From Polynucleobacter brandtiae (lineage in GTDB: Bacteria > Pseudomonadota > Gammaproteobacteria > Burkholderiales > Burkholderiaceae): a stretch of 64,000 nt of DNA. This document shows, in pieces, positions 16,311-26,825 of the stretch. The DNA is taken from the NCBI RefSeq assembly GCF_002797575.1, contig NZ_PGTX01000005.1, forward strand, positions 1 to 64,000. The letters run 5' to 3'. The translations under genes were made by a program, and so were the position numbers. The notes below the pieces were generated by a model. The model did no database searches, was not told the DNA's origin, and saw only the letters and a program-made list of their open reading frames with translations. Each line of letters opens with the position of its first letter. Positions within the stretch are counted from its first letter, which is position 1.

Positions 16311-17159
16311 TTAACCGAAACGGCCGGTGATGTAATCTTCGGTTTCTTTGCGCTGTGGCTTGATGAAAATTTCATCTGTTTTACCGAACTCTACTAAATT
16401 GCCAAGGTACATATAGGCCGTGTAATCTGAAACGCGGGCTGCCTGCTGCATATTATGGGTCACAATCGCAATCGTGTACTCATGCTTAAGCTCATTAATT
16501 AATTCCTCAATTTTGCCGGTAGAGATAGGGTCTAATGCTGAAGTTGGCTCATCTAATAACATCACTGAGGGCTTAACCGCAACACTGCGAGCAATACATA
16601 AGCGCTGTTGCTGGCCGCCCGATAGGGATAGACCGCTTTGATTAAGCTTATCTTTAGCCTCATTCCACAGAGCAGCTTTGTTTAAGGCCCACTCTACTCG
16701 CTCATCCATTTCAGAGCGTGAAAGCTTTTCATATAGGCGCACCCCAAAGGCAATATTTTCATAAATTGACATTGGAAAAGGAGTCGGTTTTTGAAAAACC
16801 ATTCCAATTCGAGAGCGGAGTAAATTTAAATCTTGCCCTGATTCGAGAATATTTTGACCATAAAAACTGATCTCCCCTTCTGCACGCTGCCCAGGGTAAA
16901 GGTCATACATTCGATTGAAAGTTCGAAGTAGAGTCGACTTACCGCAACCAGAGGGCCCAATAAACGCAGTAACTTTACCCTGCTCAATATTGAGATTGAT
17001 ATCTTTTAGACCTTGAAATGACCCATAAAAGAAATTGAGGTTACGCACTTCAAGGGCATTAACCGCCACTTGAGAGGGGGCTTGATTACCATTTGAATCG
17101 ACGCTAACTTCCTGACCATCAGACTGCCTTAAATCAAACATTGTTTTCATATTACTCAT
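16311..17159 (-). CDS. pstB: Phosphate ABC transporter, ATP-binding subunit
   Basis: Walker [10 protein letters not shown], signature LSGGQQQR and Walker [13 protein letters not shown] are all present. The protein is 282 residues when started at 17159. That ATG overlaps the pstA stop as ATGA and is preferred over the longer open frame to 17243, which would run 88 bases into pstA. The subunit energises phosphate import through PstC and PstA. A leader of about 35 residues before the ABC domain is longer than in many homologues. Confidence 0.95.
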   Translation of the reverse strand: MSNMKTMFDLRQSDGQEVSVDSNGNQAPSQVAVNALEVRNLNFFYGSFQGLKDINLNIEQGKVTAFIGPSGCGKSTLLRTFNRMYDLYPGQRAEGEISFYGQNILESGQDLNLLRSRIGMVFQKPTPFPMSIYENIAFGVRLYEKLSRSEMDERVEWALNKAALWNEAKDKLNQSGLSLSGGQQQRLCIARSVAVKPSVMLLDEPTSALDPISTGKIEELINELKHEYTIAIVTHNMQQAARVSDYTAYMYLGNLVEFGKTDEIFIKPQRKETEDYITGRFG

Positions 17160-18022
17160 CCTTGAACCTTCTGACGAAATACTACGCGAGCCAGGATATT
17201 CAGACCCAAGACTGCGAAAGTGATTAATAAGGCTCCGCCCCAAGCTAGCTCAACCCAGTTGTCGTATGGACTCATCGCAAACTGAAATATCACTACCGGT
17301 AAGTTGGCCATGGGCGCATTCATATTAGTAGAGAAGAATTGGTTATTCAGTGCCGTGAATAACAAGGGCGCTGTTTCACCACTCACCCGAGCAAGGGATA
17401 ATAAAATACCGGTCATCACACCACTTTGGGCCGCCCTCAAGGTGATCATAAAAGCCACCTTCCATTTAGGCGTACCTAAGGCATAGGCCGCCTCACGCAA
17501 ACTTCCTGGAACTAAACGCAACATATTCTCAGTTGTACGAACCACTACAGGAATAGCGATCAAAGCCAATGCAATGGTGCCCGCCCAGCCAGAAAAATGC
17601 CTTACTTGAGCGACAACAAATGCATACACAAACAGACCAATAACGATCGATGGGGCAGACAACATAATGTCAGTAACGAATCGGGTTATAGCAGCAATCC
17701 TACTACGATCACCGTACTCGGAAAGATATAGCCCTGCCAATACGCCAATCGGTGTACTAATTATGGTGCAGCAACCAACCAACATTAAGCTGCCGACAAT
17801 GGCATTTGCTAGGCCACCCCCTTCAGAGCCAGGGGCTGGTGTGCTTTGCGTGAAGAGACTTAAACCCAATGCAGAAAATCCCTTAAAAAACAGTACAGAA
17901 AGAATCCACATCAAAAAAATCATACCCAGAGTCATCGCAACGGTGGATAAGGTCAGGCCAATCCTATTTTTACGCTTACGTTTTGCAAAAATACTTGGAT
18001 CAATATTAGAAAAATTGTTCAT
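17156..18022 (-). CDS. pstA: Phosphate ABC transporter, permease PstA
   Basis: A membrane protein of 288 residues with six predicted segments and the EAA-loop region [15 protein letters not shown]. The start at 18022 is chosen because it overlaps the pstC stop as ATGA; a longer frame to 18064 would overlap pstC by 46 bases. It forms the membrane channel with PstC. Confidence 0.95.
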   Translation of the reverse strand: MNNFSNIDPSIFAKRKRKNRIGLTLSTVAMTLGMIFLMWILSVLFFKGFSALGLSLFTQSTPAPGSEGGGLANAIVGSLMLVGCCTIISTPIGVLAGLYLSEYGDRSRIAAITRFVTDIMLSAPSIVIGLFVYAFVVAQVRHFSGWAGTIALALIAIPVVVRTTENMLRLVPGSLREAAYALGTPKWKVAFMITLRAAQSGVMTGILLSLARVSGETAPLLFTALNNQFFSTNMNAPMANLPVVIFQFAMSPYDNWVELAWGGALLITFAVLGLNILARVVFRQKVQG

Positions 18023-19008
18023 GTTTTTAATCCCTGCTTTTTCTCCATGCTGCTTAACATCCACTTGGCGCAGGCTAAGACAATAAAAGTAATAATGAAG
18101 AGGGCTAGGCCCAGCGCAAACAAAGACGACAAATGATTGCCCGCCTCTGCCTCACCAAATTCGTTAGCGAGCGTTGAAGCAATTGATGTACCTGGTGCAA
18201 ATAGAGATGGGGACAAGCGATGGGCATTACCAATCACAAAGGTAACCGCCATCGTCTCACCAAGCGCTCTGCCTAGGCCCAGCATCACACCACCAATAAC
18301 ACCTGCTTTGGTATACGGAAGCACAACATTTTTGACTACTTCCCAAGTGGTGCAACCGATACCGTAAGCTGACTCTTTAAGAACCGGGGGAACAATTTCA
18401 AAGACATCACGCATCACAGAAGCAATAAAAGGCAGAATCATCATCGCCAAGATTAAGCCGGCACACAAGATACCGATTCCGTTAAAAGCACCAGAGAATA
18501 AAATACCAAAGCCCGGAATTTGACCTAAAGTGGCGGCTAATGCCGGCTGAATGTAGTCAGCAAATAATGGAGCGAAAATAAATAGACCAAACATTCCGTA
18601 GATAATCGATGGAACGGCAGCGAGTAGTTCCACTGCGGTACCTAAGGGTCTACGCAAAGGGGATGGGCAAAGCTCAGTCAAAAATACAGCAATCCCAAAG
18701 CTCAATGGGACGGCTATCAGCAGAGCAATTAAAGAGGTGACCAAGGTGCCGTAGATTGCAATTAATCCACCAAACTCACCATTCACAATGTCCCACTCTT
18801 GGGTAAAGAAAAAACCGATCCCAAAAGTACTGAGTGCAGGCCAGGCATTGCTAGCCAAAGACACCATAATTCCCACTAAGGCAATTAAGACTGATAAGGC
18901 AAAAAATTGAGTAATCCGATGAAATAAAAAATCCTGCACACGCTGTAACTTTGCGATACGCAAAGCTTGCGGTGTTGGTGCTGAATGAGACTGAGTTAAT
19001 TCCATCAT
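18019..19008 (-). CDS. pstC: Phosphate ABC transporter, permease PstC
   Basis: A membrane protein of 329 residues with the loop [14 protein letters not shown] and six segments. The frame extends to a GTG at 19041, but that codon lies inside the terminator-like hairpin after pstS. The ATGATG at 19003-19008 is therefore the likely start, and the second ATG is equally possible. It pairs with PstA. Confidence 0.9.
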   Translation of the reverse strand: MMELTQSHSAPTPQALRIAKLQRVQDFLFHRITQFFALSVLIALVGIMVSLASNAWPALSTFGIGFFFTQEWDIVNGEFGGLIAIYGTLVTSLIALLIAVPLSFGIAVFLTELCPSPLRRPLGTAVELLAAVPSIIYGMFGLFIFAPLFADYIQPALAATLGQIPGFGILFSGAFNGIGILCAGLILAMMILPFIASVMRDVFEIVPPVLKESAYGIGCTTWEVVKNVVLPYTKAGVIGGVMLGLGRALGETMAVTFVIGNAHRLSPSLFAPGTSIASTLANEFGEAEAGNHLSSLFALGLALFIITFIVLACAKWMLSSMEKKQGLKT

Positions 19009-19030
19009 CAATACACTTATTAAATATTGA

Positions 19031-19057
19031 AACAGCCCCACGATAAGTGGGGCTGTT
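19031..19057 (-). terminator. Hairpin between pstS and pstC
   Basis: AACAGCCCCAC (19031-19041) pairs perfectly with GTGGGGCTGTT (19047-19057) around a 5-base loop. Read in the direction of the operon, the stem is followed by TTTCAATATTT, a weak T-tract. It would let part of the transcripts stop after pstS, giving more binding protein than permease. Confidence 0.75.
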
Positions 19058-19092
19058 TTACATCGATCACTAAAGTAGACACTTGGTCTATT

Positions 19093-20115
19093 TTACTTAG
19101 TTACTACCTTTGTAAATACATTCTTACGGATGAAGTCTGTAGTCTCATCTGGCATCGCAACATAATCGAGCTCTTCAGCCATCTTCTTGCCATCTTTGAA
19201 AGCAAAGTCAAAGAACTTGAGGACTTCAGCAACGTTAGTCTTATTTTCAGGTGTCTTGTATACGAGAATGAATGAAGCACCAGTAATTGGCCATGATTTT
19301 GCACCAGGAGCATTAGTAATAAATGTACCCATACCTGGAACCTTTGACCAATCAGTACCGGCTGCAGCTGCTGCAAAGGTCACATCATCAGGCTGAACAA
19401 ATTGTCCATCCTTATTTTTCATGGAAACGCTGGTCATTTTGTTTTTCTTGGCATAAGCATACTCAACGTAACCAATTGCTCCTTTGACGCGCAGAACGTT
19501 TGCCGCTACCCCCTCATTACCTTTACCGCCCACTGAAGATACTGCTGGCCACTTCACTGCAGCGCCTTCTCCAACGGAATCTTTCCAGTTCTGACTCACT
19601 TTAGCCAAGTAATTCGTAAAGATAGCGGTTGTGCCCGATCCATCAGCGCGATGCACTACGGTAATTGGCAAATCAGGCATTTTCATACCTGGGTTATTTA
19701 GGACGATACGTCTATCGTTCCAGTTAGTGATTGCACCCTGGAAAATGTCAGAGAGTGTATCTGGTGAGAGTTTCAGCTCATATGGCTTCACACCTTCGAT
19801 GTTAATGACTGGCACAACACCACCAATAATTGCTGGAAACTGTACTAAGCCATCTTTTTCTAAATCTTCAAATTTAACTGGGTTATCGGTTGCACCGAAA
19901 TCTACTGTTTTGGCTTTAATTTGTTTGACACCACCGGATGAGCCAATGGATTGATAATTCAATTTATTGCCAGTCTTCGCTTTATAAGCCTCGGCCCACT
20001 TAGCATAAATAGGGTAAGGAAAAGTTGCGCCCGCGCCAGTCATATCTAATGCAAAAGCAGCTGGAGCAATTGAAATTGCGCTAATCACTAGCGCTGTTTT
20101 CAAAAAAGATTTCAT
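19093..20115 (-). CDS. pstS: Phosphate-binding periplasmic protein
   Basis: 340 residues. A signal peptide of about 22 residues ends near AAFA. The mature protein starts LDMTGAGATFPYPIYAKW and contains the phosphate loop YQSIGSSGG, VVHRADGSGTT and SSVGGKGNEGV, as in PstS proteins. It captures phosphate for PstCAB. It is the first gene of the pst-pho operon, with GAGGA ahead of the ATG, and is preceded by a hairpin and a strong Pho box. Confidence 0.97.
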   Translation of the reverse strand: MKSFLKTALVISAISIAPAAFALDMTGAGATFPYPIYAKWAEAYKAKTGNKLNYQSIGSSGGVKQIKAKTVDFGATDNPVKFEDLEKDGLVQFPAIIGGVVPVINIEGVKPYELKLSPDTLSDIFQGAITNWNDRRIVLNNPGMKMPDLPITVVHRADGSGTTAIFTNYLAKVSQNWKDSVGEGAAVKWPAVSSVGGKGNEGVAANVLRVKGAIGYVEYAYAKKNKMTSVSMKNKDGQFVQPDDVTFAAAAAGTDWSKVPGMGTFITNAPGAKSWPITGASFILVYKTPENKTNVAEVLKFFDFAFKDGKKMAEELDYVAMPDETTDFIRKNVFTKVVTK

Positions 20116-20134
20116 ATAGATCTGTCCTCAGATA

Positions 20135-20156
20135 AATAACGCAATATCGCGTTATT
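20135..20156 (-). other. Hairpin in the pstS leader
   Basis: AATAACGC (20135-20142) and GCGTTATT (20149-20156) form a perfect 8-bp stem with a 6-base loop, between the Pho box promoter and the ribosome binding site of pstS. It may protect the 5' end of the message or be a binding site; no T-run follows. Confidence 0.55.
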
Positions 20157-20171
20157 AGAACGATACGGGCT

Positions 20172-20193
20172 ATCTATGACGCTTTTATGACAA
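20172..20193 (-). promoter_or_regulatory. Pho box of the pst operon
   Basis: On the minus strand, TTGTCATAAAA is followed directly by GCGTCATAGAT: two 11-base PhoB units close to the consensus CTGTCATAWATCTGTCAT. A -10-like TATCGT lies seven bases downstream. This is the expected control of pstS by PhoB. Confidence 0.85.
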
Positions 20194-20218
20194 AACACAT
20201 TTTTAATGATGTTGATGT

Positions 20219-21667
20219 CTATTTTTGCCCTAGTAGGGCCTGCAATTTCTTGGCAAAAGCGGTATTGTCCTCATACCCCTTAAAAAGGTGTGCTCCTGGA
20301 CCAATCGCGGCTACAGTAACGGGTGCAGGCGTATGCCCAGAGCTAGCCCAATAAAAACCTGTTTGTCGAGCAATGGCTAAGGCAAGAATATTTGAGGGTA
20401 GGTAATTTGAATTCGCCCCTAGCTGTCCCGCAGTAAGAATCTTTTGACGCAAATCGTCATCTAAAGTTAAGCCAGGAAAGCCTTGTTGTAGTAAGTTTGA
20501 GAGGAAGGTATCTAACTCTTGAAGACTTTTAGACTGCTTTATCTGTGCCTTATATCTCTTCGAAAACTCATCAAGCGACATCTTAAATTGCTCAATTTGC
20601 TGTAATTGAGCTACATTCACATTCAAATAATTGGCCGTACCTGCAGGCCCTAGATTTTTACGGCCATAAGTCGGAGCAAATCCACCCGTCTCATGGTCTC
20701 CAGTCACAATAATCAAGGTATCTGGATTCTTTTTCTGAAACTCAATAGCGATCTTGACGGCATCATCAAATGCCCATAAATCTCGCATTAATGCAGCAAC
20801 ATCATTTTGATGGCCGGCAGAATCAGTGTTTTCATTCTCAGCAAATAAAACAAAGCCAGTATTTTTAGATTTTTTATTACTAATACTCAATGCCTGCAGA
20901 GCGATGGTAAGCATCTGGGCCAAACTAGGCGTTTCTTGTGGATTGCGATCAATCTCATAGTCTAAATCTTCGTCCGCAAATAATCCCAATACCTTTGAAG
21001 AATTGACCTGAGAAAGTGCAGCAGGCGAATTAACATATTGATAACCCTGAGTTTGTAATACCTCGATTACATTCTTGCCGTCTTGGCGTTTTCCGCCTGG
21101 CACTGAATTAGGTAAGAAGAAATTCGTACCTCCACCCATCAATACTTCGGGCGCAAGGGCAACATATTGGTCTACGATAGATTGATGGTCGCGACGTGAT
21201 TTTGCATGCACACTAAAAGCAGCCGGGCTGGCATCATGAATGGGGGCCGTGCTGATCAAACCAATCCGCTTACCTTGATGTTTGGCAATCTGCATTAAGG
21301 TTGGCGGCATGCTCCCATCTGGAGTTACCGAAATCACCCCATTATTTACTTTGTAACCTGTGGACATTGCAGATGCTGCCGCAGCTGAATCCGTTACAAA
21401 ATAATTGGCAGATTCCGTTCTCATAAGTTGATAGCTGCCCTTAGCCATCACAACATCAGTAATAGCAAAAGGCTGTTGACGCAATTGAGAACTGGAATAG
21501 CGACCAAACTCGTATTGAGCACTAGTGGTGCCGTCAGCAAATAAAATAATAATGTTTTTGGGTTTCGTTAGAGCGCTCTCAGCGCTTACTGGAGTAATGT
21601 GTACGAGGCCGAATAAGAGTAATGCACCCCACAGCAATAATCTAGATTTCAAATGAATTTCTCTCAT
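20219..21667 (-). CDS. phoA: Alkaline phosphatase
   Basis: 482 residues. A signal peptide (MREIHLKSRLLLW... to about VSA) sends it to the periplasm. The metal and catalytic motifs of the PhoA family are present: FADGTTSAQ, the active-site VTDSAAAASAMSTG (catalytic Ser), FVLFAENENTDSAGH and VTGDHETGGF. It releases phosphate from organic esters for uptake by PstS. It lies 45 bases after glmM on the same strand. I saw no Pho box or good ribosome binding site right before the ATG; AGAGGTGAGGG is about 20 bases upstream. Its regulation is thus unclear. Confidence 0.9.
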   Translation of the reverse strand: MREIHLKSRLLLWGALLLFGLVHITPVSAESALTKPKNIIILFADGTTSAQYEFGRYSSSQLRQQPFAITDVVMAKGSYQLMRTESANYFVTDSAAAASAMSTGYKVNNGVISVTPDGSMPPTLMQIAKHQGKRIGLISTAPIHDASPAAFSVHAKSRRDHQSIVDQYVALAPEVLMGGGTNFFLPNSVPGGKRQDGKNVIEVLQTQGYQYVNSPAALSQVNSSKVLGLFADEDLDYEIDRNPQETPSLAQMLTIALQALSISNKKSKNTGFVLFAENENTDSAGHQNDVAALMRDLWAFDDAVKIAIEFQKKNPDTLIIVTGDHETGGFAPTYGRKNLGPAGTANYLNVNVAQLQQIEQFKMSLDEFSKRYKAQIKQSKSLQELDTFLSNLLQQGFPGLTLDDDLRQKILTAGQLGANSNYLPSNILALAIARQTGFYWASSGHTPAPVTVAAIGPGAHLFKGYEDNTAFAKKLQALLGQK

Positions 21668-21712
21668 TAAATTTTAAGTTACCCTCACCTCTAAAGGGAT
21701 TACCTGTAACGA

Positions 21713-23056
21713 CTAAATAGTTGGCACCAGGTTAGCAATACTCTTAGCAGCACTCATAGCAACATCACCATCTTTCGTCTCAACCATCACCCGTAAAAGA
21801 GGCTCCGTGCCAGATGCACGAATTAATACCCTACCCTGATCCTCTAGATCGCTCTCAACTAGTGTGATCTGAGCCTGGAGGGCTTCGTCTATTGTCCAGT
21901 TATAACCAGCCCGATAGCGAACATTGAGTAGCACCTGCGGGAAAATCTGGACTGTCCCTAGTAACTGCGCCAGAGTTTGCTTGTGATGAATCATGGCAGC
22001 TAACACTTGTAGCGCTGCAATGGTGCCATCACCGGTGGAATGCTGATCTAGGCAGAGTAAATGCCCAGAACCTTCACCGCCTAATATCCACCCCTTTTGC
22101 TTGAGTAACTCTAAGACATAGCGATCGCCGACATTGGCACGCTCAAATTCAATACCAAACTCTTTAATGGCATTTTCTACAGCCAAGTTGGTCATTAAGG
22201 TACCCACAACACCACCTAAAGCCTGCCCTCTGGCAATGCGATCTTTAGTAAGGACGTAAAGTAATTCATCTCCATTAAACAGTCGCCCAGTAGCATCGAC
22301 CATTTGCAGGCGGTCTGCGTCACCGTCTAGAGCAATACCCAGATCGGCGCCTACTTCTTTGACCTTGGCAACTAAAGCTGCTGGCGCAGTAGCGCCACAC
22401 CCATCATTAATATTGCGCCCATTTGGGCTCACTCCGATAGAGATTACTTCGGCCCCTAGCTCATGAAAAACATGAGGAGCAATGTGATAAGAGGCGCCAT
22501 TGGCACAGTCGACAACCAATTTCATTCCCTTGAGATTCAACTCTCCCGGAAAGGTAGACTTACAAAACTCGATATAGCGCCCTGCCGCATCATCAATACG
22601 AAAGGCTTTACCTAGCTCTTCAGAGCTAACGCAGCCCATTGGTAGCTCTAGCTCAGCCTCAATTGCTAGCTCAAAATCATCTGAAAGCTTATCGCCCATC
22701 GCAGAAAAGAACTTAATGCCGTTATCTTGATATGGATTATGAGATGCAGAAATCACTAGGCCTGCAGAGAGCCGTAAAGCCTTAGTGAGGTAAGCAACCC
22801 CTGGGGTCGGAATAGGGCCGCAAAGCATGACATCCACCCCAGCAGCTGCAAAACCCGCCTCCAAGGAGGCCTCCAACAAATAGCCCGATACCCGCGTGTC
22901 TTTACCAATCAAAATCTTACAGCGCTCTCCCGGTTTGGCAGCCCGGGTTAATACTTTGCCAGCAGCATATCCAAGGCGCGTCATGAACTCAGGGACAATC
23001 GGAAATTGCCCTACTTCACCGCGAATACCGTCAGTACCAAAGTATTGTTTTTTCAT
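21713..23056 (-). CDS. glmM: Phosphoglucosamine mutase
   Basis: 447 residues when started at 23056 ([13 protein letters not shown]), close to the 445 of E. coli. The open frame extends 17 codons further to 23107, but that part is not conserved. The phosphoserine loop is [12 protein letters not shown], the metal site is DGDADR and the sugar loop is GEGSGH. It converts glucosamine-6-phosphate to glucosamine-1-phosphate for peptidoglycan and lipopolysaccharide. It follows folP, as is usual in proteobacteria. TATAAT lies seven bases before this ATG and no Shine-Dalgarno sequence is visible. Confidence 0.95.
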   Translation of the reverse strand: MKKQYFGTDGIRGEVGQFPIVPEFMTRLGYAAGKVLTRAAKPGERCKILIGKDTRVSGYLLEASLEAGFAAAGVDVMLCGPIPTPGVAYLTKALRLSAGLVISASHNPYQDNGIKFFSAMGDKLSDDFELAIEAELELPMGCVSSEELGKAFRIDDAAGRYIEFCKSTFPGELNLKGMKLVVDCANGASYHIAPHVFHELGAEVISIGVSPNGRNINDGCGATAPAALVAKVKEVGADLGIALDGDADRLQMVDATGRLFNGDELLYVLTKDRIARGQALGGVVGTLMTNLAVENAIKEFGIEFERANVGDRYVLELLKQKGWILGGEGSGHLLCLDQHSTGDGTIAALQVLAAMIHHKQTLAQLLGTVQIFPQVLLNVRYRAGYNWTIDEALQAQITLVESDLEDQGRVLIRASGTEPLLRVMVETKDGDVAMSAAKSIANLVPTI

Positions 23057-23063
23057 GGAGTTG

Positions 23064-23069
23064 ATTATA
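23064..23069 (-). promoter_or_regulatory. -10-like TATAAT before glmM
   Basis: A perfect TATAAT seven bases upstream of the glmM ATG, inside the end of the extended frame. No good -35 at the right distance was found. If active it would give a leaderless glmM message besides read-through from folP. Confidence 0.35.
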
Positions 23070-23106
23070 AAACTTACTGCCATCAAGCTTTGCAGATACG
23101 ACAGCA

Positions 23107-23970
23107 CTAGTCTTGAACAGCCTCCCAGAGCTTGAGTGCATCTACTGTCTCCTGAACATCGTGTACTCGGATAATCCGGGCGCCTCGATCTGCCGCAAGA
23201 ATGGCCGCAGCAATGCTAGGAGCAACTCTTTCGTTTGTATCGCGTCCCGTCAACTTACCCAACATCGACTTGCGAGAAATCCCTGCTAAAACGGAATAAC
23301 CTAATTGCGAGAATTGCTCAAATTGAGCAAGCATCTGTAGATTATGCTCAAGACTCTTACCAAATCCAAAGCCAGGATCAATCACAATGCTGTCAGGAGC
23401 AACGCCTTTTTCTACTAAGTGCGCCGCACGTTGATTCAGAAATGATTTCACATCAGCAATGACGTCTTGATAATGCGGATCAAATTGCATTGTCTGTGGA
23501 TCACGCTGCATGTGCATCAAGATAATGCCGCATGGTTGGTCAGCCCTGTTTTCTAAAATAGCATCTACAGCGCCCTCCTGTCTTAGCGCCCAAACATCGT
23601 TTACGCAGTCAACGCCCAACTTCAGCGCTTGGCGCATTGTTTCTGCTTTGTAGGTATCAATCGACAGTGCGACACCGCAATTTTTTAGCGCCTCAATCAC
23701 CGGCAAGACACGGCTCAACTCTTCCTGTAAAGAAACAGGTTCAGCACCCGGTCGAGTAGACTCGCCGCCGATATCAATGATGTCTACCCCGTTAGCAATC
23801 ATGCGCTCCGCTTGGGCTATCGCATCAGTCACACTACGAAACTTCCCGCCATCTGAGAATGAATCAGGAGTAGTGTTCAAGATGCCCATAACCAAGGGTC
23901 GCCTACGCTTGCTAAAGTCAAAAAGAAAATGCCCGCAACGCCATGTTGCGGGCAAAGTGTTATGCATCAT
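23107..23970 (-). CDS. folP: Dihydropteroate synthase
   Basis: 287 residues. It has [44 protein letters not shown] and GISRKSMLG, all classic for the enzyme that joins p-aminobenzoate to the pterin in folate synthesis. Translation starts at ATG 23970, with a second ATG directly after it. The first 15 codons include a perfect 10-bp hairpin followed by a T-rich run, that is, a terminator-like structure inside the gene. [17 protein letters not shown] before the first motif is homologous to other FolP N-termini, so the hairpin truly lies in coding sequence. Confidence 0.95.
   Translation of the reverse strand: MMHNTLPATWRCGHFLFDFSKRRRPLVMGILNTTPDSFSDGGKFRSVTDAIAQAERMIANGVDIIDIGGESTRPGAEPVSLQEELSRVLPVIEALKNCGVALSIDTYKAETMRQALKLGVDCVNDVWALRQEGAVDAILENRADQPCGIILMHMQRDPQTMQFDPHYQDVIADVKSFLNQRAAHLVEKGVAPDSIVIDPGFGFGKSLEHNLQMLAQFEQFSQLGYSVLAGISRKSMLGKLTGRDTNERVAPSIAAAILAADRGARIIRVHDVQETVDALKLWEAVQD
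23920..23954 (-). terminator. Terminator-like hairpin within the start of folP
   Basis: TGCCCGCAAC (23945-23954 on the minus strand) pairs perfectly with GTTGCGGGCA (23930-23939) around ATGGC. It is followed by TTTTCTTTTT (23920-23929). In shape it is a standard intrinsic terminator for transcripts coming from ftsH, but it sits at codons 6-18 of folP. It might attenuate folP-glmM expression. Confidence 0.7.
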
Positions 23971-23997
23971 CTACTAAGTAAGTTGGCTTATAAAAGA

Positions 23998-25875
23998 CTA
24001 AGCAGTCGCTGGTGCACTACCAGCTGCAGGTCCTGCTGTCCCTGCAGAGTTTCCAAACGTAGTAGCAGCCGGTAACTTGGGCATGCGCGGTGGACGACCT
24101 TCCATGATGTCTGTAATCTGCTCAGCATCAATAGTCTCCATCTCTAACAAAGCGGCGACCATAGCCTCAACCTTGTCACGGTTTTGCTCCAGAATAGATC
24201 GAGCCAAAGCATACTGGCTATCAACTAGTGCTCGTATTTCTGCATCAACTTTTTGTTGAGTCAACTCAGAAACTGTCTTTGAGCTTTGGCGGCCGAACAT
24301 ACTCTCAGACTCTGTATCCACATAGACCATTGTGCCCAAGCTATCGCTCATGCCGTAACGAGTCACCATATCCCTTGCCATTTTGGTAGCACGTTCAAAG
24401 TCATTAGAAGCACCCGTACTCATGGAGTTCAAAAACACTTCTTCTGCTGCGCGACCACCAAATAGAATCGCTAATTCTTCCATCATGCGATCTTTGTATA
24501 AGTTCACACGATCAAACTCAGGTAGCTGCCAAGTCACACCCAGAGCCATGCCACGGGGCATGATAGTAACCTTATGGACAGGGTCAGCCTTTGGCAATGA
24601 CTTAGCCACCACCGCATGCCCAGACTCGTGATAAGCCGTATTGCGACGCTCTTCCTCGCGCATGACTGCAGATTTACGCTCAGGGCCCATGTAGATCTTA
24701 TCTTTAGCGTCCTCAAAGTCCTTCATGTCTACCGCGCGTTTATTACGACGGGCTGCAAACAAGGCGGATTCATTTACCAAGTTCGCCAAATCTGCCCCTG
24801 AAAATCCAGGGGTACCACGCGCCAACACAGCAGCGTTAACGTCTGGATCAATTGGAACTTTGCGCATATGCACTTGCAAAATTTGCTCACGACCACGAAT
24901 ATCTGGCAGGCCAACATGAACCTGGCGATCGAAACGTCCTGGACGCAACAAGGCGCGGTCCAATACATCAGAGCGGTTGGTTGCAGCAACAACGATAACG
25001 CCGCTATTGCTTTCAAAGCCATCCATCTCCACCAACATCTGATTCAATGTTTGCTCACGCTCGTCATTACCGCCACCCATACCGGCGCCACGATGACGAC
25101 CCACAGCGTCAATCTCGTCAATAAAGATGATGCAAGGAGAGTTCTTCTTAGCATTCTCGAACATGTCACGCACACGAGATGCGCCAACGCCTACAAACAT
25201 CTCAACAAAGTCAGAACCCGAGATCGCAAAGAAAGGGACTTTCGCTTCGCCAGCAATGGCACGAGCTATCAAAGTCTTACCTGTACCAGGAGGGCCAACG
25301 AGCAAGATACCGTGCGGAATACGACCACCCAGTTTCTGAAATTTCTGAGGATCCTTGAGAAAGTCCACAATTTCGAAGACTTCTTCCTTGGCTTCATCGC
25401 AACCTGCCACATCTGCAAAGGTCACAGTGTTGCTGTTTTCATCGATCAAGCGCGCCTTGGATTTACCGAACGAGAATGCGCCACCTTTACCGCCACCTTG
25501 CATTTGGCGCATCATGAAAAACCAAAATCCAATGATCAATAAAGTAGGTCCTAGGTAGTACAAAGCAGAAACCAATAAATTAGGCTCGTCGTCAGCTTTG
25601 CCCGTTACCTGCACGCCGTACTTCATCAGGTCGCCTACCATCCAAATGTCGCCTGGCGTAATGATGGAATACTTACTACCGTCGTTTGGGGTTACCTGCA
25701 AGGTACGTCCTTGCACATCCACGCGCCTGACTTTACCAGCCTTAGCGTCGTCCATAAATTGGGAATACGTGACCTGATTCTGTTCCTTAGGCTTGTCGAA
25801 CTGCTTGAAAACAGTAAACAAGACTAAGCCCACAATGAGCCACACACCGATTTTTTGCAACATATTGCTATTCAA
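23998..25875 (-). CDS. ftsH: Membrane-anchored ATP-dependent zinc protease FtsH
   Basis: 625 residues. Two membrane segments (about 8-24 and 102-121) flank a periplasmic domain. The AAA module has Walker A GPPGTGKT (194-201), Walker B IIFIDEID and the SRH region. The peptidase zinc motif is HESGH (416-420). It degrades unassembled membrane proteins and short-lived regulators. The start is TTG at 25875, which gives [12 protein letters not shown] as in related species; an ATG four codons later is the alternative. The Ala/Pro/Gly-rich C-terminus is typical of betaproteobacteria. It lies between rlmE and folP. Confidence 0.97.
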   Translation of the reverse strand: MNSNMLQKIGVWLIVGLVLFTVFKQFDKPKEQNQVTYSQFMDDAKAGKVRRVDVQGRTLQVTPNDGSKYSIITPGDIWMVGDLMKYGVQVTGKADDEPNLLVSALYYLGPTLLIIGFWFFMMRQMQGGGKGGAFSFGKSKARLIDENSNTVTFADVAGCDEAKEEVFEIVDFLKDPQKFQKLGGRIPHGILLVGPPGTGKTLIARAIAGEAKVPFFAISGSDFVEMFVGVGASRVRDMFENAKKNSPCIIFIDEIDAVGRHRGAGMGGGNDEREQTLNQMLVEMDGFESNSGVIVVAATNRSDVLDRALLRPGRFDRQVHVGLPDIRGREQILQVHMRKVPIDPDVNAAVLARGTPGFSGADLANLVNESALFAARRNKRAVDMKDFEDAKDKIYMGPERKSAVMREEERRNTAYHESGHAVVAKSLPKADPVHKVTIMPRGMALGVTWQLPEFDRVNLYKDRMMEELAILFGGRAAEEVFLNSMSTGASNDFERATKMARDMVTRYGMSDSLGTMVYVDTESESMFGRQSSKTVSELTQQKVDAEIRALVDSQYALARSILEQNRDKVEAMVAALLEMETIDAEQITDIMEGRPPRMPKLPAATTFGNSAGTAGPAAGSAPATA

Positions 25876-26002
25876 AAGGAGACCTTTGCCGGATTAATCC
25901 GGGAGTTAAAGCGGATTGCTATAAATAAGTATTTGATTCTACTACCAGGCTTTTTCAAGTGCTAGACGGGGTTTTATTTAATAATCCCCTATATTCAAGG
26001 GG

Positions 26003-26677
26003 TTATTTAGGCAACTTGAGGTTTCTACCTAAAAGGAAGATCTCCGATGAGCGTGCTCTGGATGCCTTCGGCTTTCGGGAGGCAACCGTTTTAAAGACTT
26101 TTTTGAACGACTCAACGATTTGACTATAGCCACTACCGTTAAAGCACTTGATGAGCAAAGCCCCCTCCGGCTTGAGGTGCACAAGAGAAAAATCGAGGGC
26201 GATTTCAGCCAAGAAGGCCATTCGCGCTGCATCAGCTACTCCCACTCCCGAGAGATTGGGCGCCATGTCTGAGAGTACTAAATCTACTTTTCCCCCAGAA
26301 TTGGCTGGTAACAGCGCCTCTAGAGCCTGGAGGCCCTCATCCTCACGAAAGTCACCCTGAATAAAACTCACGTCTGCAATCTCCTCCATCGGAAGAATAT
26401 CAATCGCAATAATGGTGCCGTCAGGCTTACCAGACTCAATTTGGGGGTTATTTTTTCCTAGTTCTGTCAGACGATTACGCGCGTACTGAGACCAGCTTCC
26501 TGGAGCACTACCCAGGTCCACTACGGTCATCCCCGCCTTAATCAGGTGATCTTGCTCATCAATCTCACTGAGCTTATAGACTGCTCGAGCACGATAGCCC
26601 TCTTTCTGAGCCATCTTGACATAAGGATCTTGCAGGTGATCCTGTAACCAACTTTTATTAAATTTATTCTTTGCCAC
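26003..26677 (-). CDS. rlmE: 23S rRNA 2'-O-methyltransferase RlmE
   Basis: 224 residues, FtsJ/RrmJ family. It shows the SAM-binding [15 protein letters not shown], the catalytic K-D-K-E set (K27 or so in [32 protein letters not shown]) and the final [10 protein letters not shown]. It methylates U2552 of 23S rRNA. The start codon is GTG with no strong ribosome binding site. It lies 127 bases before ftsH on the same strand and diverges from yhbY, as in many proteobacteria. Confidence 0.95.
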   Translation of the reverse strand: MAKNKFNKSWLQDHLQDPYVKMAQKEGYRARAVYKLSEIDEQDHLIKAGMTVVDLGSAPGSWSQYARNRLTELGKNNPQIESGKPDGTIIAIDILPMEEIADVSFIQGDFREDEGLQALEALLPANSGGKVDLVLSDMAPNLSGVGVADAARMAFLAEIALDFSLVHLKPEGALLIKCFNGSGYSQIVESFKKVFKTVASRKPKASRARSSEIFLLGRNLKLPK

Positions 26678-26825
26678 AAGGTACTCACTTTCGGGGTCTA
26701 TTTTCCTTCTTTATCGCTACGAAGGCAAAAGGAATCGACCGTAAATCACTGAATTACTAATTTATATATCCCTATTTGGGGGCATAAGCCCTGTTTTACA
26801 AGTCTGAATGCTCTATCATCGACCC

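Noticed and set aside
17160-17243. Longer pstB start at 17243
   Set aside because: It would overlap pstA by 88 bases, while ATG 17159 overlaps the stop as ATGA and keeps the normal domain.
19009-19041. pstC start at GTG 19041
   Set aside because: The codon is inside the hairpin after pstS and no ribosome binding site is present.
25979-26010. Terminator between rlmE and ftsH
   Set aside because: The stem AATAACCCC/GGGGATTATT has a bulge and no T-run in the operon direction, so only a weak structure.
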